From NCBI GenBank assembly GCA_025786725.1, contig JAHLTZ010000129.1:1-24520 (forward strand): a stretch of DNA of 24,520 nt. Reading direction: 5' to 3'. Source of the stretch: Syncephalis fuscata (taxonomy: Eukaryota; Zoopagomycota; Zoopagomycetes; Zoopagales; Piptocephalidaceae). Below the pieces are notes generated by a model, which saw nothing but the letters and a program-made list of their open reading frames with translations, was not told the origin of the DNA and made no database searches. A program made the translations under genes and the position numbers. This document shows positions 1 through 6,896 of this stretch, piece after piece (position 1 is the stretch's first letter; each line of letters opens with the position of its first letter).

Positions 1-381
1 AATCCAACAAAAATCGACCAAATATACGGCTAAAAAAGTTAACTAAAAGTTAACTAAAGTTAAGTAAAAAGTTAAGTAATATTTGACTAAAATGTAAGGG
101 TATCCCTTGCTATTTTGTTAATAAATATAGACTAAAAGTTAATTAAAAGTTAAGTAATTTAGTTAATTAACTAATGGTAATGATAACCGTTTAACAACTT
201 AGTTAACTTGTTAATTACTTAACTAATTACTTAACTTTAGTTAACTTTTAGTCTATATTTATTAACAAAATAGCAAGGATACCCTTACATTTCTAGTCAA
301 ATATTACTTAACTTTTACTTAACTTTAGTTAACTTTTAGTTAACTTTTTTAGCCGTATATTTGGTCGATTTTTGTTGGATT
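1..381. repeat. Palindrome type 1, copy a (GTTAAC-rich arms)
   Basis: The left arm begins with AATCCAACAAAAATCGACC and the right arm ends with its exact reverse complement at 363-381. The centre is near 190, around the word AATGATAACCGTTTAAC. The arms contain repeated AGTTAACTAAA/AGTTAAGTAA words and the marker GTAAGGGTATCC...TTGCTATTTTGTTAATAAATATAGAC, inverted in the right arm. The near-perfect arms could extrude a cruciform, or give a long hairpin if transcribed. Confidence 0.85.
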
Positions 382-1130
382 TTTGTTGGATTTTTTGGGA
401 AAAACGGCCCAACTCCCCGTATTTTTAATTCCACGGATACTTGACCTAAAAATACACGGTGCCACTTGTTCGAACCGCAAGAAGCAGGCGCGTCGATCCT
501 AATATGCTAAAAAATCGCCAAAAATCGTGGGAATGCGTGAAAAATACGCGGAGTTGGACCTCCATACAAAAAACGGCACTTTTTGCATGTTTTGATTTTT
601 AATTCATTGGATAAATTTTTGGCGATTTTTTCAATATATAGATCGACGCACATATTATTGCGGTCGAACGAGTGGTCCTGTGTATTTTTAGAGCAATATC
701 CGTAGAATTAAAAATACGGGAGTTTGATGACTAGTTTATAGGGGATATTTCACGAATCTGAAATATCCCCTATAACAGCAACTAAACTTCGCGTATTTTT
801 AACTCTACGGATACTTGCTCTAAAAATACACAGGACCACTCGTTCGGACCGCAATGATATGATGCGTCGATCTATATATTCAAAAAATCGCCAAAAATTT
901 ATCCAACGAATTAAAAATCAAAACATGCAAAAAGTGCCGTTTTTGTATGGAGGTCCAACTCCGCGTATTTTTCACGCATTCCCACGATTTTTGGCGATTT
1001 TTTAGCATATCAGGATCGACGCGCCTGCTTCTTGCGGTTCGAACAAGTGGCACCGTGTATTTTTAGGTCAAGTATCCGTGGAATTAAAAATACGGGGAGT
1101 TGGGCCGTTTTTCCCAAAAAATCCAACAAA
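382..1130. repeat. Palindrome type 2, copy a (centre near 755)
   Basis: The arms carry CCCCGTATTTTTAATTCC, CTTGTTCGAACCGCAAG and GGCGCGTCGATCC on the left, and the inverse of each on the right. The symmetry centre is the short hairpin core TATAGGGGATATTTC / GAAATATCCCCTATA at 737-774. Left and right arms differ by scattered substitutions and one-base indels, so this is an old but well-kept palindrome of about 750 bp. Confidence 0.85.
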
Positions 1131-1517
1131 AATCCAACAAAAATCGACCAAATATACGGCTAAAAAAGTTAATAAAAGTTAACTAAAGTTAAGTAAAAAG
1201 TTAAGTAATATTTGACTAGAAATGTAAGGGTATCCTTGCATTTTGTTAATAAAAATAGACAAAGTTAACTAAAAGTTAAGTAATTAGTTAAGTAATTAAC
1301 AAGTTAACTAAGTTGTTAAACGGTTATCATTACCATTAGTTAATTAACTAACTAATTACTTAACTTTTAATTAACTTTTAGTCTATATTTATTAACAAAA
1401 TAGCAAGGGATACCCTTACATTTCTAGTCAAATATTACTTAACTTTTTACTTAACTTTAGTTAACTTTTAGTTAACTTTTTTAGCCGTATATTTGGTCGA
1501 TTTTTGTTGGATTTTTG
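1131..1517. repeat. Palindrome type 1, copy b (centre near 1322)
   Basis: Second copy of the GTTAAC-rich palindrome. The central word GTTGTTAAACGGTTATCATTACC reads in the opposite sense to copy a, showing that the asymmetric few bases at the centre are inverted relative to 1-381. Arms end in the same AATCCAACAAAAATCGACC / inverse words. Confidence 0.85.
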
Positions 1518-2262
1518 TCGGATTTTTTGGGAAAAACGGCCCAACTCCCCGTATTTTTAATTCCACGGATACTTGTCCTAAAAATACACGGTGCCACTTG
1601 TTCGAACCGCAAGAAGCAGGCGCGTCGATCCTATATGCTAAAAAATCGCCAAAAATCGTGGGAATGCGTGAAAAATACGCGGAGTTGGACCTCCATACAA
1701 AAACGGCACTTTTTGCATGTTTTGATTTTTAATTCATTGGATAAATTTTTGGCGATTTTTTCAATATATAGATCGACGCACATATTATTGCGGTCGAACG
1801 AGTGGTCCTGTGTATTTTTAGAGCAAGTATCCGTAGAGTTAAAAATACGTGAAGTTTGATGACTAGTTTATAGTGGCATATTTCACGAAATCCTAAGATA
1901 TCCCCTATAACCAGCAAACTAGAACTTCCGTATTTTTAATTCTACGGATATTGCTCTAAAAATACACAGGACCACTCGTTCGACCGCAATAATATGTGCG
2001 TCGATCTATATATTGAAAAAATCGCCAAAAATTTATCCAATGAATTAAAAATCAAAACATGCAAAAAGTGCCGTTTTTTGTATGGAGGTCCAACTCCGCG
2101 TATTTTTCACGCATTCCCACGATTTTTGGCGATTTTTAGCATATCAGGATCGACGCGCCTGCTTCTTGCGGTTCGAACAAGTGGCACCGTGTATTTTTAG
2201 GACAAGTATCCGTGGAATTAAAAATACGGGGAGTTGGGCCGTTTTTCCCAAAAAAATCCGAC
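1518..2262. repeat. Palindrome type 2, copy b (centre near 1889)
   Basis: Second copy of the type 2 palindrome. Its core at about 1868-1910 differs slightly from copy a (TATAGTGGCATATTTC on the left, GATATCCCCTATAA on the right), and the same markers CGTATTTTTAATTCC, GTTCGAACCGC and GCGCGTCGATCC occur in both orientations. Confidence 0.85.
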
Positions 2263-2483
2263 AAAAATCCAACAAAAATCGACCAAATATACGGCTAAAA
2301 AAGTTAATAAAAGTTAACTAAAGTTAAGTAAAAAGTTAAGTAATATTTGACTAGAAATGTAAGGGTATCCCTTGCTATTTTGTTAATAAAATATAGACTA
2401 AAAGTAATTAAAAGTTAAGTAATTAGTTAAGTAATTAACAAGTTAACTAAGTTGTTAAACGGTTATCATTACATTAGTTAATT
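2263..2483. repeat. Palindrome type 1, copy c, cut by the retrotransposon
   Basis: Only the left arm and about 20 bases past the centre (AACGGTTATCATTAC near 2460) remain before the mobile element starts at 2484. The sequence ends in ATTAGTTAATT, where intact copies continue into AACTAACTAATTACTTAAC. Confidence 0.8.
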
Positions 2484-2611
2484 GCGGCTATTTAAAAATT
2501 TTAAATAGCGCTTTATTGTCGGGACAAAACAACTATAAAGGAAGCCGAGGAATCCAATTCATCGGATTCCACTACTTTTCTCCTTTATTTTAAGTTGCTT
2601 CGTCCCTCCAC
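2484..2611 (+). repeat. Terminal direct repeat A1 of the retrotransposon
   Basis: 128 bp beginning GCGGCTATTTAAAAATTTTA and ending CGTCCCTCCAC, with no visible difference from 6611-6738. It begins with an 11-bp perfect inverted repeat around one base (GCTATTTAAAA-A-TTTTAAATAGC). It then forms most of a long imperfect hairpin: GGGAC 2521-2525 pairs with GTCCC 2602-2606; CAACT 2530-2534 with AGTTG 2593-2597; ATAAAGGA 2535-2542 with TCCTTTAT 2581-2588; GGAATCC 2549-2555 with GGATTCC 2564-2570. Confidence 0.92.
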
Positions 2612-2703
2612 AAAGCACTCAAAATAAAGCGTTCATATTTGATTAAGCAAAGTCAAAGGTTTTTATTCTTGTTATTTACAAATAAGATATACTATCTTTA
2701 AAC
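2612..2703 (+). promoter_or_regulatory. Leader between repeat A1 and the gag start
   Basis: About 90 bp of AT-rich sequence unique to the 5' end. The word ATAAAGCG at 2624-2631 pairs with CGCTTTAT at 2509-2516, closing the outermost stem of the A1 hairpin. The 3' copy of the repeat lacks this partner, so the closed hairpin is specific to the 5' end. A role in transcription or translation initiation is possible but not shown. Confidence 0.4.
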
Positions 2704-3732
2704 ATGTCTGAAGATCAGAGCCAGAGTGGTTCAGAGGAACCTGAGTCATCAGTGGTACGCCTGCACGAGGAGGATTTGGCTGCCATTGTTACCCAGCTTG
2801 CCCAAGCCATGAAGATCGGATCGAACCGCCCCGTTGAAGACCATGATCAGACTGACACGCCTGGTCATCTGTTGGAAGAGCCGAGGGCAGGTGCAAATCA
2901 ACTGGTCGAAGCATCCGGCCATAACGCCACTGCTCGGCAGGACGTGAATCGCATGCGACATATCATCGCCACCAAACGACTTGGTACGGGTCGTTCGACG
3001 CAAAACGACGGGGACCCTAGGGAACCAGACGAGGAATCGGAAGGAGAGGATCCGCGGGTCCGGGTGGCGCGAACGGATGTTGAATACACGGATTTGCCGG
3101 AAGAGTTGGATCCCAATTCACCTGATTTCGTGGAGTTATTGCTTAGAGGAACCCGTTTTAACGAATCGCCTTCTGAATTTGCCCAAACGGAAGATTTATT
3201 CATGCCGTTCGTGGGTTTTATTCCCATCGTTAATTACATGGATCCTAAACCACAAAATCTCAACACTATTCAAGACGACGTCTTCAACAAGCTTACCGGT
3301 GAAGGGCAAAGGGAAGGACGTGCTGTGTTATCCATGGTGCTTTACCTGGTAAAGACTATCCAAGCCTTGTCATTGTGGAATGTGGACATGCGTGAGGGTA
3401 CATCCGCGTATACGGTGTTAGCCTGCGTGTTGCAAGTATTGGAACGGACTATATTAACTCGTTATTCAATGGTCCGGGCCAGGTCTGAATTGAGTGATGA
3501 GGCCATCCGCCAGGTGGAATCGCGTATGGATACGGTTGGCATGACCCGATACACCAGCAACATCCAATCCGAGATTTTGCGGGCCAAACGGAAGACAGAG
3601 ACAGCGCAAACTTTCAAAAGTTTAAGTCATTCCACCACCAAGCTTGGTAAAGGCACGACGGCCACCGACCCCAAGAAATCCGCCCCGCCACAGCGCGGTG
3701 GTGGTCCGGCGGGCGGGGCCGGAAATGCCTGA
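2704..3732 (+). CDS. Gag-like ORF1 protein of the DIRS-type retrotransposon
   Basis: 342 aa from ATG 2704 to TGA 3730-3732. It is identified by position, as the first ORF upstream of an RT ORF in a tyrosine-recombinase retrotransposon; I see no sequence motif that proves capsid function. The N-terminal 140 residues are acidic and polar (many E, D, S, Q). A more hydrophobic segment at about residues 145-270 (LPEELDPNSPDFVELLLRG, then VVLYLVKT-like helices) could be the structural core. The C-terminus, about residues 295-342, is basic and glycine-rich (RAKRKTETAQ ... PPQRGGGPAGG), suitable for nucleic-acid binding. There is no CCHC zinc knuckle. Its frame continues open past the TGA through the recombinase ORF, and the RT ORF starts at ATG 3725, overlapping the stop by 8 nt (ATGCCTGA). 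Confidence 0.75.
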   Translation: MSEDQSQSGSEEPESSVVRLHEEDLAAIVTQLAQAMKIGSNRPVEDHDQTDTPGHLLEEPRAGANQLVEASGHNATARQDVNRMRHIIATKRLGTGRSTQNDGDPREPDEESEGEDPRVRVARTDVEYTDLPEELDPNSPDFVELLLRGTRFNESPSEFAQTEDLFMPFVGFIPIVNYMDPKPQNLNTIQDDVFNKLTGEGQREGRAVLSMVLYLVKTIQALSLWNVDMREGTSAYTVLACVLQVLERTILTRYSMVRARSELSDEAIRQVESRMDTVGMTRYTSNIQSEILRAKRKTETAQTFKSLSHSTTKLGKGTTATDPKKSAPPQRGGGPAGGAGNA

Positions 3733-5641
3733 ATCCTACCGGCCACCTCCGGTCGATCAGCCCCTGCATTTACGTGTAAGATCGGCCTGGAAAAGGTGGC
3801 ATTCTATAGGGGCAAGTCGAAGAGTGATGAAGTGGATCCGGCATGGCGTAGCGGTACCATGGGGCGCGCAAGGGCCTCCTGCTCCGTTCCGCTATCGATC
3901 CTACCAGACCCGCGATCCTGCGGAGGTCCTGTTCTTACAGCAGGAAGTTCATCGATTATTGCAGGCCGGTGCCATAATCGAAATCCCGGCCAGCCAAGCC
4001 ATTCACGTGTCGCCGTCGTTTATCATCCCTCGCAAGCCGCAGGGATACCGCCTAATAATCGACCTGCGACATCTAAACCAACACTGTTCAGAATCGCCGA
4101 TGCGTTACGAAGACTTAAGAGTGCTCAAGTACTTGGCTCAACCGGAAGACCGCGCCATAGCCTTCGATCTGAAGGATGGTTATCTGGCGGTGGGCCTACG
4201 TCCCAATCAGCAAAAGTATTTTCAAACGGAAATACTAGGTCGGTATTACCAGTACCAATCCCTCCCGTTCGGGTGGAGTCTGTCCCCGTATTTCTTCGTC
4301 AAGACAATGCGGCCCATGGTGCAATATTTGCGCGAGCAAGGATTGCGTTGTCTGGCGTACCTAGACGACTTTCTGATTCTGCTCAATCACGTGCAAATGG
4401 CTCAGGAATGGCCGCTCAAGACGCAATTGCTGTTAAGAAGTTTAGGATTACAGCCACATCCGACGAAATGTGTGTGGGAGCCGACTCAGCTTACCTTGCT
4501 AGGAGTTTTAAAGATGTGCGCGAAGAAAGCCAGGATGGTGGTGGCGCGGGAGGTGGCGCAAGTGACGGGGGTGGTGATCGCGGCGAGGCATGCAATCCCG
4601 TATATAATGTTGCACCTAAGAGCATTATACAACGATCTGAAAAAGAGAGGGGATTGGCAAGCCCGGATCAAGGTCAGCAATGCAAGCGTCAGAGAGATGA
4701 GGCGAATTTTGAAAATCGTGAGCAATCAGCCTGCCGCGTCGATCATTCAGCGTCCGCCCGACTACGTTATTACTACGGATGCATCAGACGAGGGATGGGG
4801 GGCAACAATCGTGGACGGGCAAGGAGAAGAGAGATTGGCTTACGGACAGTGGGGGGCGGAAGAGAAAGAGTTGCACATAGTGCACAGAGAGGCGTTGGGA
4901 TTGCTATACGCAGTAAAAAACTTCCAGACGATCATTCGTCAATCGGTGGTGCAGGCCATGATGGACGCCCAAGCTTCTCTCGGCGCGCTCAATGCTTTCG
5001 CCTCGTCCAGCGCTTCTTTGCACGCGATCGTTCGTCGGGTTTGGAATCTCTGTCAGCAAGAAGAAATACATTTGATGGGGCTAATCAAGTACTTACCCGG
5101 TCGATACAACGTGGCGGCGGATTTCCTGTCGCGAATCGTCCAAAAGTCCGATTGGCAACTACCGGCACCTATGTTCCAAGAGATAGAAGAAGCATTCGGC
5201 CCTCATACCATAGATCGTTTCGCGGCGGGCTGGAACGCATTGCTACCGCGTTACAATTCACTCAACGCAGACGATGGGTGCGAGGGGGTAGATGCCCTGT
5301 CGGTTACGTGGCGGGGAGAAAACAATTTTATCAATCCCCCTTTCGGCCTTATGGGCGTAATCTTAACCAAGTTAATACGAGATCGCGCGCAAGCTACCGT
5401 CATCTTGCCTCGTTGGACCAGCCAGCCGTGGTGGCCTCTCGTGCAGTTGATAACAACCGCCGTGTTGCCAGTAGATTCCGTTCGGGTTTGGGCGAATGTA
5501 ATGACAAGGTCGGACGTCATTCCAGAACCGGCGATCAATCCGAGTTGGAAGATCTTGGTGGCGCGCATGGACGGAGCTCGTATTTGCGCACGCAGCTATC
5601 ACGCGCCTGGGCGGAGCAACTACAGTTGCCCGTCAATTTAG
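3725..5641 (+). CDS. Reverse transcriptase - RNase H - methyltransferase-like polyprotein (ORF2)
   Basis: 638 aa from ATG 3725 to TAG 5639-5641. The frame is open 27 codons further upstream, but without an ATG. RT comes first: SFIIPRKPQGYRLIIDLRHLN, then motif A FDLKDGY (Asp codon 4166-4168), SLPFGWSLSP (motif B region) and the catalytic YLDD at 4358-4369. RNase H follows with TTDASDEGWGA (Asp codon 4778-4780), the acidic helix HREALGLLYAVKNF, DAQASLGAL and a final RYNVAADFLSR, giving the usual D-E-D-D set. The last about 150 residues (GPHTIDRFAAGWNALLPRYN ... NFINPPFGLM) match the DAM-like methyltransferase domain of DIRS/PAT elements; NPPF at 5333-5344 is its signature. It copies element RNA into DNA. 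No protease or DDE integrase domain is present. Start choice rests on the ATG that overlaps the gag stop; +1 frameshifting from gag is the alternative. Confidence 0.92.
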   Translation: MPESYRPPPVDQPLHLRVRSAWKRWHSIGASRRVMKWIRHGVAVPWGAQGPPAPFRYRSYQTRDPAEVLFLQQEVHRLLQAGAIIEIPASQAIHVSPSFIIPRKPQGYRLIIDLRHLNQHCSESPMRYEDLRVLKYLAQPEDRAIAFDLKDGYLAVGLRPNQQKYFQTEILGRYYQYQSLPFGWSLSPYFFVKTMRPMVQYLREQGLRCLAYLDDFLILLNHVQMAQEWPLKTQLLLRSLGLQPHPTKCVWEPTQLTLLGVLKMCAKKARMVVAREVAQVTGVVIAARHAIPYIMLHLRALYNDLKKRGDWQARIKVSNASVREMRRILKIVSNQPAASIIQRPPDYVITTDASDEGWGATIVDGQGEERLAYGQWGAEEKELHIVHREALGLLYAVKNFQTIIRQSVVQAMMDAQASLGALNAFASSSASLHAIVRRVWNLCQQEEIHLMGLIKYLPGRYNVAADFLSRIVQKSDWQLPAPMFQEIEEAFGPHTIDRFAAGWNALLPRYNSLNADDGCEGVDALSVTWRGENNFINPPFGLMGVILTKLIRDRAQATVILPRWTSQPWWPLVQLITTAVLPVDSVRVWANVMTRSDVIPEPAINPSWKILVARMDGARICARSYHAPGRSNYSCPSI

Positions 5642-6609
5642 ATCCAGAACAACAACAGCGTTTGTTCCAATTACTCGACAAACAATATACGGAAGCGTCG
5701 TGGAATACTTATAGCTCCCACGTTTCCAGTTACGCGCGTTTCTGTCGTGAGTATGGGCAACACCCTTTTCCACTAAAAATTGGTGCGATGGCCGTTTATA
5801 TGGCCGCATCCAGTTTACGCGCGTTGGCACCTGCAACTATACAAGCACGGATGTCGGCGTTACGATCAATTAATAATCACCTCGGCTTCCCTGAAGTTGA
5901 ATCAACACTACTCACACAATTATCCAAAGGGTACGCAGCTTGGACTTTTGCTGAAAATCCAACCGTATCAAAAAGTAATTCATTTTTTCCTTCCTCCTGG
6001 TTGGCTCCTTACGTATCGAATGATGGCTTGTTGACCGACGAGGTGGCATTACGCGACTTAAACATCATTCTGATAGGCGTGTTATGCGGCCTGCGTGCCT
6101 CTTCTCTACTCAAGATAGAAAAGACCGATTTACAAGTAACGAATACAATGCTTACCATCACAATTAACGGCGCGAAACGACATAAGCATGAGGCAGGACG
6201 TATTCTTGCAATCGATTTAACACGCACAATAGTTGGACCACTCATCAGACGTTATTTGGAATCAACACAATTTATTAGTAGTAATACAGAAACAATATGG
6301 AGCCCGCCTTTTACTGAAAAGGCTATATTTCAGAGCCATTATACCGTCACGCAAGTATTACAACGGGTAATGAAGACTGCGGGTGCCCCAGCAGCGGTGG
6401 TTAAGACATTAACATCGCATAGCGTACGACGCACGTTTGCGTCCGCCACCCACAGCATTGGTATCAGCAGCGCGAAGATAATGTATCAAGGCATATGGTC
6501 GAGTTTGACGTCAATGCAAAGGTACATACGAATGGAGTATGTAGCCCAACCTTTCGACTTTGCCCTGTTTGATTTCATGCAACAGTCTACTCCAGACATA
6601 AGGCAATAA
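3859..6609 (+). CDS. Tyrosine recombinase ORF (ORF3), long overlap with the RT ORF
   Basis: The frame is open from the codon after the gag TGA (3733) to TAA 6607-6609. The first ATG is at 3859, in the strong context ACCATGG, giving 916 aa. Only the part from about 5600 on looks like a known domain: an N-terminal SAM-like helical region (QYTEASWNTYSSHVSSYARF) followed by the catalytic core. Catalytic residues visible are Arg in GLRASSLL (codon 6094-6096), a Lys in GAKRHKH (6175-6186), HSVRR (His 6418-6420, Arg 6427-6429), Trp in QGIWSS (6496-6498) and the nucleophile Tyr in MQRYIRM (6523-6525). It would insert the circular DNA copy without target duplication. The about 600 codons overlapping RT are Arg/Gly-rich and resemble no domain I know. 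The frame equals that of gag, so readthrough of the TGA, a spliced mRNA or internal initiation are all possible; the true start is unknown. Confidence 0.8.
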   Translation: MGRARASCSVPLSILPDPRSCGGPVLTAGSSSIIAGRCHNRNPGQPSHSRVAVVYHPSQAAGIPPNNRPATSKPTLFRIADALRRLKSAQVLGSTGRPRHSLRSEGWLSGGGPTSQSAKVFSNGNTRSVLPVPIPPVRVESVPVFLRQDNAAHGAIFARARIALSGVPRRLSDSAQSRANGSGMAAQDAIAVKKFRITATSDEMCVGADSAYLARSFKDVREESQDGGGAGGGASDGGGDRGEACNPVYNVAPKSIIQRSEKERGLASPDQGQQCKRQRDEANFENREQSACRVDHSASARLRYYYGCIRRGMGGNNRGRARRREIGLRTVGGGRERVAHSAQRGVGIAIRSKKLPDDHSSIGGAGHDGRPSFSRRAQCFRLVQRFFARDRSSGLESLSARRNTFDGANQVLTRSIQRGGGFPVANRPKVRLATTGTYVPRDRRSIRPSYHRSFRGGLERIATALQFTQRRRWVRGGRCPVGYVAGRKQFYQSPFRPYGRNLNQVNTRSRASYRHLASLDQPAVVASRAVDNNRRVASRFRSGLGECNDKVGRHSRTGDQSELEDLGGAHGRSSYLRTQLSRAWAEQLQLPVNLDPEQQQRLFQLLDKQYTEASWNTYSSHVSSYARFCREYGQHPFPLKIGAMAVYMAASSLRALAPATIQARMSALRSINNHLGFPEVESTLLTQLSKGYAAWTFAENPTVSKSNSFFPSSWLAPYVSNDGLLTDEVALRDLNIILIGVLCGLRASSLLKIEKTDLQVTNTMLTITINGAKRHKHEAGRILAIDLTRTIVGPLIRRYLESTQFISSNTETIWSPPFTEKAIFQSHYTVTQVLQRVMKTAGAPAAVVKTLTSHSVRRTFASATHSIGISSAKIMYQGIWSSLTSMQRYIRMEYVAQPFDFALFDFMQQSTPDIRQ

Positions 6610-6611
6610 TG
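6601..6611 (+). repeat. Short split repeat B1 (AGGCAATAATG)
   Basis: Eleven bases that include the recombinase stop codon and abut repeat A2. The same word occurs at 6897-6907 at the right end of the element. The B1-A2 junction mimics the end-to-end junction of a circular copy. Eleven bases is short for this function, so chance microhomology is possible, but the position is exactly as the split-repeat model predicts. Confidence 0.6.
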
Positions 6612-6738
6612 CGGCTATTTAAAAATTTTAAATAGCGCTTTATTGTCGGGACAAAACAACTATAAAGGAAGCCGAGGAATCCAATTCATCGGATTCCACT
6701 ACTTTTCTCCTTTATTTTAAGTTGCTTCGTCCCTCCAC
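6611..6738 (+). repeat. Internal direct repeat A2 of the retrotransposon
   Basis: Copy of 2484-2611 in the same orientation with no mismatch seen, beginning two bases after the recombinase stop codon. It keeps the inner hairpin stems of A1, but its 3' neighbour lacks the ATAAAGCG that closes the outer stem in A1. Confidence 0.92.
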
Positions 6739-6896
6739 CCACCCAGCCACTGACCCTGGTGCCTGTTGTTTGGAACGTTCTGAAACTTTTCTCCTTTATT
6801 TCTACCTTTCTTTCCTCTTTGGCCCTAGTAGCCTAATATCCATTTAAGTGCAATTAGTAACATCACCTACATTTCGAGAATAAAAGTTTTGTCAAC
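6739..6896 (+). other. 3' tail of the retrotransposon between A2 and B2
   Basis: About 160 bp of pyrimidine-rich, non-coding sequence. The word ACTTTTCTCCTTTATTT from inside A2 (about 6703-6719) is repeated near 6785-6801, so the tail carries a partial internal duplication. An ATAAAA-type word at 6880-6885 could serve as a polyadenylation signal. No ORF is present. Confidence 0.5.

Larger units (their letters stand above)
1..2483. repeat. Left part of a tandem array of nested palindromes (about 565-bp unit in alternating orientation)
   Basis: The sequence at 1-190 returns as its reverse complement at about 191-381. The block 382-755 returns inverted at 756 to about 1130, and the whole pattern then repeats with a period near 1135 bp. 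Palindrome centres lie near 190, 755, 1322, 1889 and 2463. One class of centre (190, 1322, 2463) is flanked by arms rich in GTTAACTAAA/GTTAAGTAA-like words and carries the motif AACGGTTATCATTACC. The other class (755, 1889) has a TATAGGGGATATTTC / inverse core. The array runs off the left edge of the window and is cut on the right by the retrotransposon at 2484. No conserved coding frame is seen. Identity between copies is high by eye, with single-base indels. Confidence 0.9.

Noticed and set aside
2165-2190. GGTTCGAAC in the array resembling a Pol III B box or tRNA T-loop
   Set aside because: No matching A box or cloverleaf nearby. The word is itself palindromic and part of the array unit, so a tRNA or SINE origin is not supported.
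1493-2321. Short open frames across the left palindrome array
   Set aside because: They run through both arms of palindromes, overlap on both strands and contain no domain; they are by-products of the repeat.
4486-5602. Minus-strand open frames opposite the RT ORF
   Set aside because: They are shadows of the GC-rich overlapping coding region, with no recognisable domain.
2484-6738. Reading the 128-bp direct repeats as LTRs of a Gypsy/Copia element
   Set aside because: The second copy is internal (about 160 bp before the right end), there is no DDE integrase or protease, and a tyrosine recombinase is present.
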